Positions 47,798 to 59,400 of a stretch of DNA of 64,000 bases are shown piece after piece. A program made the translations under genes and the position numbers. The DNA lies in the NCBI GenBank assembly GCA_950097015.1, contig CATNEN010000007.1:5818001-5882000 (forward strand), given 5' to 3'. The notes beneath the pieces were generated by a model. That model worked only from the letters and a program-made list of their open reading frames with translations. It made no database searches and had not been told where the DNA came from. The DNA comes from Macrostomum hystrix (taxonomy: Eukaryota; Platyhelminthes; Macrostomidae). Position 1 is the stretch's first letter. The number at the start of each line of letters is the position of its first letter.

Positions 47798-47892
47798 GCC
47801 TGTCTGTCTGTCTGTCTGCCTGTCTGTCTGTCTGTCTGTCATAGTGTCTGTCATAGTGTCTGTCATAGTGTCTGTCATAGTGTCTGTCATAG

Positions 47893-47933
<41 letters not shown>

Positions 47934-48004
47934 GCCTGTCTGTCTGTCTGTCTGCCTGTCTGTCTGTCTGTCTGTCATAGTGTCTGTCATAGTGTCTGTC
48001 ATAG

Positions 48005-48049
<45 letters not shown>

Positions 48050-51000
48050 GCAGAACATTGTATAAAGGCACAAACTCAGGAAAATAGTAAAGCGAAAAAC
48101 AGTTATGCTTAAGTTTACTTAACAAAAAATCGGAGAAATCACATTGAAATCCATTATTTCTGTTCTGTCGTTATGGTTTTTAGAACTCACTCACAACATG
48201 AGCTCACCGAAACCACGGGAGTGCCAGGGGATTATTCTGATTCCGATCCTCACTACCCCTACTGCACAGCTTGACTTTATTGCCACCTTTACCAACCTCC
48301 CCTCGCCCGTATCCTCAATCTGGGATCAGGCAGGATTGGGATTTGGCAAGTTAGAATGGCAAACTTTTTAGCCTCTCTGTGACTGAGATTTTTCATCTGA
48401 GACTGGCAGGCAGGCAAGGAGGGGTTGGCTGGGCTATAAAAATGCGCGCAAGAGGGGCCGAGCAGACAGGAATCCGGATGGTCATTGGGATTAATTAACG
48501 CACGAAATCCCCGCACTGTCCAAGTGTCATCGCGGTTCTATTTTCTTGCCTTGCCAACGAGTCTTGTTTGGTCTGGCTCGGTCTCCCTCTCTGTCTCCCT
48601 CTATGTCTCCCTCCTTGTCTCCCTCTCAGTCTCCCTCTATGTCTCCCTCTCTGTCTCCCTCTCTGTCTCCCTCCATGTCTCCCTCTCAGTCTCCCTCTAT
48701 GTCTCGATCTCTGTCTCGATCTCTGTCTCCCTCTCTGTCTACCTCTCTGTCTCCCTCTCTGTCTCCCTCTCTGTCTCCCTCTCTGTCTCCCTCTCTGTCT
48801 CCCTCCATGTCTCCCTCTCTGTCTCCCTCCCTGTCGTCCTCTCTGTCCCCCTCTCTGTCTCCCTCTCCGTCTTCCTCTCTGTCTCCCTCTCTGTCTCCCC
48901 TCTGTCTCCCTCTCTGTCTCCCCTCTGTCTCCCTTCTTCCACTCTCTCATTATTCCTTTATTTTATATCTTTCCTTTTTAGTTTCAGGGCGCGATGTTCA
49001 CATGTCAGCCCTATGAGTAGCATAGTTAGTGTAAATATTTAAATCTGAAAAACTCACATTTTCACGGCAGTACACGTTGGACTAAAGCCGGTCCAAACCT
49101 CTCTTCATGCGTTTGAAATCAGAATGAAACAATGTCAAGTAATTTCCTCTAAACCAGCCTTAACCAGTGCACTGCACAACACAATAACTCACGCACCTGT
49201 CATAATTATTTTTATCTGCCTTAAGCTCCGGTTTGTGAGCCCACATTGCTCATCGTTGGATAGATTTGGATTTTTCTATTTTTTTCAATCCTGTTTTCCA
49301 ATAGTTAACCACCTCATTAGCTTTTGCGTTCACTCTCTCTCCTTCCTTCAGGATTTCATTATCAGTCGAATGAATCTCGGATTTCGAATTGTTAACAATA
49401 ATGATCCTCAGTAAGAAACCGGAACCAACCAGATGCAGCCGCACCCAGCCACTCTGGGTCAAGGGAAACTGTGATTGATATTTGTTAGGTTAGACTTCCA
49501 GTTAGACTTGCGTAGGTAGAAATGGACCGTGTGAAGGCTATTTTGCCAATGAGGTTCAAAAGCCAGTATCAGCCTATTCTGCCTCCCCCCTGCCCTTCAC
49601 TCTCTCTTCCTCTTTCTCTTTCCCTCTCTTGAGGCTTTCACAATTGATGTGGAGGTGGATGAAATTTACGCACATGCGTCAACACCACCTCACCTCCGCC
49701 CGCTACAGGCAACCAACTTGCAACTTTCTTGTACCGGGACTGAGAGCGAAAAAAAGAGAAAAAATACTTGGAGGGAGGTGGGTGTGCGACGATGTTTTGC
49801 AAACTGGGAGGGTAGATGGGGGATGAGAGGAAAGGAGGCTTCAGTGCAGCATCCGCCCGCACCTGGCTAGCAAATGGGGCTTCCATTCCCAATGCCAGTT
49901 TATCGTCGACTTCTCTCCGCCAATCCGCGCGCCTCGACCAGGCCTTACTGAGTCAGCGAGATCCGAATGCACTCAGGAAAGCATCGTTAAAGCTTTCTCC
50001 ACTCTTGTCCTCGCCACATCCCCAACTCCCAGTCAAACTGTGGCTGAATCATCAAATAAACGTCGACATTGCTGCCCCGGCTCATCCTTGATTCCCGGTC
50101 AGCAATGAGTCGCTGGTGGTGCTTCGGCGGATTTGGAAGGCGCCAGCAGGGCAACACCTTCTTAGAGAAGAGCATCTACACCTACATGCTGCTCCCGTTC
50201 CGATTCCCTGATCAGGACTTTGAGCAGTGAGTTGTAGGCATCCATTCATCTTGGACTTTTACCTATCATCATAGGATATACTCCGATTCCTTCGTGACAT
50301 AACATCCCTGCCGAATAGTTTTCATCATTCTCTCGCACCCACCCTCTAATTGTTTGCCATGTTTGCAAATACTTCAATTCGAATATCAGAAGCTACAAAC
50401 TTGTCATCTGATTCCTGTTTTCTTCACATGTACAGTAGTGGCTCCCTCTGACTCTCCTTCTCTCCCTCTTACTCTCCTTCTCTCCCTCTTACTCTCCTTC
50501 TCTCCCTCTGACTCTCCTTCTCTCCCTCTGACTCTCCTTCTCTCCCTCTCACTCTCCTTCTCTCCCTCTGACTCTCCTTCTCTCCCTCTGACTCTCCTTC
50601 TCTCCCTCTCACTCTCCTTCTCTCCCTCTCACTCTCCTTCTCTCCCTCTCACTCTCCTTCTCTCCCTCTGACTCTCCTTATCTCCCTCTCCCTCTCCTTC
50701 TCTCCCTCTGACTCTCCTTATCTCCCTCTCCCTCTCCTTCTCTCCCTCTGACTCTCCTTATCTCCCTCTGACTCTCCTTATCTCCCTCTCCCTCTCCTTC
50801 TCTCCCTCTCACTCTCCTTCTCTCCCTCTGACTCTCCTTATCTCCCTCTCACTCTCCTTTTCTCCCTCTCACTCTCCTTCTCTCCCTCTGACTCTCATTA
50901 TCTCCCTCTCCCTCTCCTTCTCTCCCTCTCACTCTCCTTCTCTCCCTCTCACTCTCCTTCTCTCCCTCTGACTCTCCTTATCCCCCTCTCCCTCTCCTTA

Positions 51001-54000
51001 TCTCCCTCTCCCTCTCCTTCTCTCCCTCTCACTCTCCTTCTCTCCCTCTGACTCTCCTTATCTCCCTCTCACTCTCCTTTTCTCCCTCTCACTCTCCTTC
51101 TCTCCCTCTGACTCTCATTATCTCCCTCTCCCTCTCCTTCTCTCCCTCTCACTCTCCTTCTCTCCCTCTCACTCTCCTTCTCTCCCTCTGACTCTCCTTA
51201 TCCCCCTCTCCCTCTCCTTATCTCCCTCTCCCTCGCCTTCTCTCCCTCTCACTCTCCTATCTCCCTCTTACTCGCCTTCTCTCCCTCTCACTCTCCTATC
51301 TCCCTCTTACTCGCCTTCTCTCCCTCTCACTCTCCTATCTCCCCCTCACTCTCCTATCTCCCTCTCACTCACCTTCTCTCCCTCTCACTCTCCTTCTCTC
51401 CCTCTCACTCGCCTTCTCTCCCTCTCACTCTCCTATCTCCCCCTCACTCTCCTATCTCCCTCTCACTCTCCTATCTCCCTCTTACTCTCCTTCTCTCCCT
51501 CTGACTCTCCTATCTCCCTCTCACTCGCCTTCTCTCCCTCTCACTCTCCTATCTCCCTCTCTCTCAGTTCCACTCTCCTTTCTACTTTAACTCTTAGTTT
51601 CTCTACTTACTCTGGATCCGCCTTGCTAGACGCACTTCTCGCTATGTATATCATTCTAGCATTCTGCAGTGTTCCCTTATCATGTCAGTCAAGGGTCGGT
51701 TCTCCTCCCAGTTTTGCCTCACACGTGCTCGCTGTTAGCATCCAATTTGAGTAGCTTCTCTCCGACGAGAGACGGAAAACAGAGACGACTTCGCCTGGCC
51801 GTGCCAAGCAGCAAATCAATTCCGCTCCCCTAACAGGGTGCCAGCAAGTTGCGGCCCGTTTCAACGAAGCGTAGAGAGAAAAAATGCTCAAAGCATGCAG
51901 TGAGGCCAGCTTCTTTGAGCTCTGTGCTCAGCAGGAGAGCAATTTATAATTTGCTTTCGCCAAAGGAGCGGCTGGCCGATGCCGAGAGTCAGGGATCTGT
52001 GCAGTTTATTTGGGAGAAATTTCCCATTTCTATATTGGGATGAGAGCGACATGCGTGTCTGTCCCCGAACAGTGTCCAGCCAGCTTTTTCTTGAGAGCTC
52101 TGATTCACCCTTTGACCAGTGTACTATTCCGTTCCACGGGTGGTTGGCTTTTTCTTATTGCATTCTAAATCTCACATTTCTGCTGTTCAGTACTAGCTAC
52201 AGCTCCTTCATGCTACTAGCTACATGCCCACAGCTCCTTCGAGTTAAAAACCAGCCCAATCTCATTGCTACCCTCCCTGCTTTCTTCTACTTTTCTCCAT
52301 CTCCAATTTGCCCTGAAATGCTCTACGCTCCCCTCTATGTCTCGCCTTCTCTACATACTCCCCCTGACCTTCTCCACACTCTCCCTTACCTTCTCCTCAC
52401 TCTCCCTCACCTTCTCCACACTCTCCCTCACCTTCTCCACACTCTCCCTCACCTTCTCCACACTCTCCCTCACCTTCTCCACACTCTCCCTTACCTTCTC
52501 TCTACACTCTCCCTCACCTTCTCCACACTCTCCCTTACCTTCTCCACACTCTCCCTCACCTTCTCCACACTCTCCCTCACCTTCTCCACACTCTCCCTCA
52601 CCTTCTCCACACTCTCCCTCACCTTCTCCACACTCTCCCTTACCTTCTCTCTACACTCTCCCTCACCTTCTCCACACTCTCCCTCACCTTCTCCACACTC
52701 TCCCTCACCTTCTCCACACTCTCCCTTACCTTCTCCACACTCTCCCTCACCTTCTCCACACTCTCCCTCACCTTCTCCACACTCTCCCTCACCTTCTCCA
52801 CTCTCCCTCACCTTCTCCACACTCTCCCTCACTTTCTCCACACTTCACATCCGCTTTAAATTGTCAGTTTTCGAAATCTCCCTTTCTGTTAGTCCACTAG
52901 CAAACTGCATCTCTGGTTCATTTGTTTCGTATGGCATCAAAATGTGTTCTGTCTGCCCTGAAATTACTTCTACCGTAGCGTGCGGCATTCCAGTGTTCCA
53001 CGTCTCCCTCTCTCCGTCTGCCTGTGAGGAAAATAGCCGTCAATAAAAAGCCAGGGACATTCGGTTCAAGAAGGGAGCATTCCTGTTGACGTCGGGCGCG
53101 GCAGAGATTGATGTCGGGCGCACAATCCTTTGGAGCCGAATCTGAGGGCTGTCCATGATATTTATGGCCCTTGCAAAGCTCTGGATATGCGTTTTTATGG
53201 CTTCTAAGTAATGACTGCTTACCGCCCTTCGATGCCCGACCTTGCTTGTGCCTTGTTTCCAGATAATATAAGCTTAAAATTATTCACTCACGTGCTGTGC
53301 AAATAGTCTGTTCCTATTCTAGTACATGCCACAGAATGTATTCCATTCCTAATACATGACACATGGAGAATGTGTTCCATTTCCAATACATGACACACGG
53401 AGAATGTGTTCCATTTCCAGTACATGACACATGGAGAATGTGTTCCATTTCCAGTACATGGCACATGGAGAATGTGTTCCATTTCCAGTACATGGCACAC
53501 GGAGAATGTGTTCCATTTCCAGTACATGACACATGGAGAATGTGTTCCATTTCCAGTACATGGCACATGGAGAATGTGTTCCATTTCCAGTACATGCCAC
53601 ACGGAGAATGTGTTCCATTTCCAGTACATGGCACATGGAGAATGTGTTCCATTTCCAGTACATGACACACGGAGAATGTGTTCCATTTCCAGTACATGGC
53701 ACATGGAGAATGTGTTCCATTTCCAATACATGACACATGGAGAATGTGTTCCATTTCCAATACATGACACATGGAGAATGTGTTCCATTTCCAGTACATG
53801 GCACATGGAGAATGTGTTCCATTTCCAATACATGGCACACGGAGAATGTGTTCCATTTCCAGTACATGACACACGGAGAATGTGTTCCATTTCCAGTACA
53901 TGGCACATGGAGAATGTGTTCCATTTCCAATACATGACACATGGAGAATGTGTTCCATTTCCAATACATGACACATGGAGAATGTGTTCCATTTCCAGTA

Positions 54001-56393
54001 CATGGCACATGGAGAATGTGTTCCATTTCCAATACATGGCACACGGAGAATGTGTTCCATTTCCAGTACATGGCACATGGAGAATGTGTTCCATTTCCAA
54101 TACATGGCACACGGAGAATGTGTTCCATTTCCAGTACATGGCACATGGAGAATGTGTTCCATTTCCAGTACATGACACACGGAGAATGTGTTCAATTTCC
54201 AGTACATGGCACATGGAGAATGTGTTCCATTTCCAGTACATGCCACACGGAGAATGTGTTCCATTTCCAGTACATAACACACGGAGAATGTGTTCAATTT
54301 CCAGTACATGGCACATGGAGAATGTGTTCCATTTCCAGTACATGACACACGGAGAATGTGTTCAATTTCCAGTACATGGCACATGGAGAATGTGTTCCAT
54401 TTCCAGTACATGGCACATGGAGAATGTGTTCCATTTCCAGTACATGACACATGGAGAATGTGTTCCATTTCCAGTACATGACACATGGAGAATGTGTTTC
54501 ATTTCCAGTACATGCCACACGGAGAATGTGTTCCATTTCCAGTACATGGCACATGGAGAATGTGTTCCATTTCCAGTACATGCCACACGGAGAATGTGTT
54601 CCATTTCCAGTACATGCCACACGGAGAATGTGTTCCATTTCCAGTACATGGCACATGGAGAATGTGTTCCATTTCCAGTACATGGCACATGGAGAATGTG
54701 TTCCATTTCCAGTACATGACACATGGAGAATGTGTTCCATTTCCAGTACATGACACATGGAGAATGTGTTCCCTTTTCCAGTACATGACACATGGAGAAT
54801 GTGTTCCATTTCCAGTACATGGCACATGGAGAATGTGTTCCATTTCCAGTACATGGTACATGGAGAATGTGTTCCATTTCCAGTACATGGCACATGGAGA
54901 ATGTGTTCCATTTCCAGTACATGGCACATGGAGAATGTGTTCCATTTCCAATACATGGCACACGGAGAATGTGTTCCATTTCCAGTACATGGCACATGGA
55001 GAATGTGTTCCATTTCCAATACATGGCACACGGAGAATGTGTTCCATTTCCAGTACATGGCACATGGAGAATGTGTTCCATTTCCAGTACATGACACATG
55101 GAGAATGTGTTCCATTTCCAGTACATGGCACATGGAGAATGTGTTCCATTTCCAGTACATGGCACATGGAGAATGTGTTCCATTTCCAGTACATGGTACA
55201 TGGAGAATGTGTTCCATTTCCAGTACATGGCACATGGAGAATGTGTTCCATTTCCAGTACATGGCACATGGAGAATGTGTTCCATTTCCAATACATGGCA
55301 CACGGAGAATGTGTTCCATTTCCAGTACATGGCACATGGAGAATGTGTTCCATTTCCAATACATGGCACACGGAGAATGTGTTCCATTTCCAGTACATGG
55401 CACATGGAGAATGTGTTCCATTTCCAGTACATGACACATGGAGAATGTGTTCCATTTCCAGTACATGACACATGGAGAATGTGTTTCATTTCCAGTACAT
55501 GCCACACGGAGAATGTGTTCCATTTCCAGTACATGGCACATGGAGAATGTGTTCCATTTCCAGTACATGCCACACGGAGAATGTGTTCCATTTCCAGTAC
55601 ATGGCACATGGAGAATGTGTTCCATTTCCAGTACATGGCACATGGAGAATGTGTTCCATTTCCAGTACATGGCACATGGAGAATGTGTTCCATTTCCAGT
55701 ACATGGCACATGGAGAATGTGTTCCATTTCCAGTACATGGCACATGGAGAATGTGTTCCATTTCCAGTACATGACACACGGAGAATGTGTTCAATTTCCA
55801 GTACATGGCACATGGAGAATGTGTTCCATTTCCAGTACATGCCACACGGAGAATGTGTTCCATTTCCAGTACATGACACACGGAGAATGTGTTCAATTTC
55901 CAGTACATGACACATGGAGAATGTGTTCCATTTCCAGTACATGACACATGGAGAATGTGTTTCATTTCCAGTACATGCCACACGGAGAATGTGTTCCATT
56001 TCCAGTACATGGCACATGGAGAATGTGTTCCATTTCCAGTACATGCCACACGGAGAATGTGTTCCATTTCCAGTACATGGCACATGGAGAATGTGTTCCA
56101 TTTCCAGTACATGACACATGGAGAATGTGTTTCATTTCCAGTACATGCCACACGGAGAATGTGTTCCATTTCCAGTACATGGCACATGGAGAATGTGTTC
56201 CATTTCCAGTACATGACACATGGAGAATGTGTTTCATTTCCAGTACATGCCACACGGAGAATGTGTTTCATTTCCAGTACATGCCACACGGAGAATGTGT
56301 TCCCTTTGACAAAAGGAAAGTAAAATTTAAATTTAAAATTAAAATTAAAAATTAAAAGTTAAATTAAAAAGTACAAAATAAAACAAGCCGAAT

Positions 56394-56441
<48 letters not shown>

Positions 56442-59400
56442 ACACCAGTTCCCCCTGCTCACTCCTCAGAGTCAGAGTCGAGTTCTTCACCAACGAGCGG
56501 TCGCTGAAGGAGCGGCTGCAGCTGTACTTCATCAAGAACCAGCGGTCCAGCCTGCGCATTCGAGTGTTCAACTTCGCTATCAAGATCCTCACCTGCATCC
56601 TGTACGTCATCAGGGTGATGCACGACAACCCGAAGGCTGACGGTATGACTTGGTGAGTGTTGAATCATGATGCTTCATGTTTGCAATTTTGCCTCAATGC
56701 AGTCATTTTTTACTTTTGCAATGCAGACAGATTAGTCTTATTCTTGTTTCTACAATGAAATAATATTCTGCAAATGTATTTCTTAGTTCTGTAATGTTCA
56801 CTCTCTGCATTTTTGACTCTCACCAGCTGTATTGTTCACTCTCATCCAGCTGTATTGTTCACTCTCATCCAGCTGTATTGTTCACTCTCACCCAGCTGTA
56901 TTGTTCACTCTCATCCAGCTGTATTGTTCACTCTCACCCAGCTGTATTGTTCACTCTCACCCAGCTGTATTGTTCACTCTCACCCAGCTGTATTGTTCAC
57001 TCTCACCCAGCTGTATTGTTCACTCTCATCCAGCTGTATTGTTCACTCTCACCCAGCTGTATTGTTCACTCTCATCCAGCTGTATTGTTCACTCTCATCC
57101 AGCTGTATTGTTCACTCTCATCCAGCTGTATTGTTCACTCTCATCCAGCTGTATTGTTCACTCTCATCCAGCTGTATTGTTCACTCTCACCCAGCTGTAT
57201 TGTTCACTCTCACCCAGCTGTATTGTTCACTCTCATCCAGCTGTATTGTTCACTCTCTTGGAGCTTGGCTAAAGGCTAGAAATAATAAAGTAATGAATTT
57301 TATCTGTGCCGATTTTAGTGCCAATTTTCTACTGATTATATTAGCCCCATTAAAATTTCAAACTGCACCTTATTTTTGCCACCCTGGGACAGTGTCTAGA
57401 AGCAGAGATTTTAAATAACTAGTCATCCTGCGATGCACTTTTATCTTCTGCTCGATCTAATCCATTAGCTGGCCTGAGTACTCATGGGAGAGGCTTTGCC
57501 AGGGCTTCTATCCGCTAATACCGAGGCCACCTCCTGCTCGGTGACAGCCTCAAGTCTGACTCAGACACTGCAACAAACTGACCATATTTCAGTCTCACCC
57601 AGTCTCACCCAATCTCACCCAGTCTCACCCAGTCTCACCCAGTCTCACCCAGTCTCACTCAGTCTCACCCAGTCTCACTCAGTGTCACCCAGTCTCACCC
57701 AGTCTCACCCAGTGTCACCCAGTCTCACTCAGTGCCACCCAGTCTCACCCAGTCTCACCCAGTCTCACTCACTCTCACCCAGTCTCACTCAGTGCCACCC
57801 AGTCTCACCCAGTCTCACCCAGTCTCACTCAGTGTCACCCAGTCTCACCCAGTCTCACCCAGTGTCACCCAGTCTCACTCAGTGCCACCCAGTCTCACTC
57901 AGTGTCACTCAGTGTCACCCAGTCTCACCTAGTCTCACCCAGTCTCACCCAGTCTCACCCAGTCTCACCCAGCCTTACCCAATCTCACCCACTCTCTCGC
58001 CAGCCCGTTCCCCAGCTGCGAGCCCTGCCGCCAGCACGGACAGCACAACTCATCGAACCACAGTCATCTGCCGGAGGTGCACCATCATAAGCACCGTAGG
58101 GATCCGGGCAGCCCCGACCAGCTGCTGATCAGCTGGTAACCGACCGCATGCAGATTTTATAAACTGCAGCTATTTAAAGCGCTAAGTCGATTTTCCCCGC
58201 TTTTTAAAACTCCCAACCTATCTGCCGGCTTGAGGGCTGCCTTCGCTTTACTATTCCTGTAGCTGAGTTAGTCTTCTCACCTTCCTACCCTGCTAATCCT
58301 CAGCTTCTTTGGTGACTACACACTATTCAACCTTACTCTTCACTCTCATCGCATTCTATTGTTCACTCTCATCGTAATCTATTATTCACTCTCATCGCAT
58401 TCTATTGTTCACTCTCATCGTAATATATTGTTCACTCTCATCGTAATCTATTGTTCACTCTCATCGCATTCTATTGTTCACTCTCATCGTAATATATTGT
58501 TCACTCTCATCGCATTCTATTGTTCACTCTCATCGTAATCTATTGTTCACTCTCATCGCATTCTATTGTTCACTCTCATCGTAATCTATTGTTCACTCTC
58601 ATCGCATTCTATTGTTCACTCTCATCGTAATATATTGTTCACTCTCATCGCATTCTATTGTTCACTCTCATCGTAATCTATTGTTCACTCTCATCGCATT
58701 CTATTGTTCACTCTCATCGTAATCTATTGTTCACTCTCATCGCATTCTATTGTTCACTCTCATCGCATTCTATTGTTCACTCTCATCGTAATCTATTGTT
58801 CACTCTCATCGTAATCTATTGTTCACTCTCATCGCATAGTATTGTTCACTCACATCGCATTCTATTGTTCACTCTCATCGCATAGTATTGTTCACTCTCA
58901 TCGCATAGTAATGTTCACTCACATCGCATTCTATTGTTCACTCTCATCGCATAGTATTGTTCACTCTCATCGCATAGTATTGTTCACTCTCATCGCATAG
59001 TAATGTTCACTCTCATCGCATAGTATTGTTCACTCTCATCGCATAGTAATGTTCACTCTCATCGTAATCTATTGTTCACTCTCATCGCATAGTATTGTTC
59101 ACTCTCATCGCATAGTATTGTTCACTCTCATCGCATAGTATTGTTCACTCTCATCGCATTCTATTGTTCACTCTCATCGCATTCTATTGTTCACTCTCAT
59201 CGCATTCTATTGTTCACTCTCATCGCATAGTATTGTTCACTCTCATAGCATTCTATTGTTCACTGTCATCGCATTCTATTGTTCACTCTCATCCCATTCT
59301 ATTGTTCACTCTCATCGCATAGTATTGTTCACTCTCATCGCATAGTATTGTTCACTCTCATCGCATTCTATTGTTCACTCTCATCGCATAGTATTGTTCA

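Noticed and set aside
51979-53046. 355-codon frame as an extra slo2 exon or separate gene
   Set aside because: Mostly the 20-bp CT array; the unique left part has no Slo2 similarity and no donor in the needed phase.
53340-56305. CRISPR-like direct repeats of about 34 bp
   Set aside because: Repeats are head-to-tail without spacers, and the genome is eukaryotic.
53288-56355. Very long open frames (up to 585 codons) on both strands, with a His/Cys/Trp-rich repeat protein
   Set aside because: They exactly follow the 34-bp minisatellite, are open in all six frames because the unit lacks stops, and have no non-repeat coding flank.
56643-56652. Alternative exon 2 donor GACG|GTATGA
   Set aside because: It would shift exons 3a, 3b and 4 out of frame; the GTGAGT donor 10 nt later restores the family sequence.
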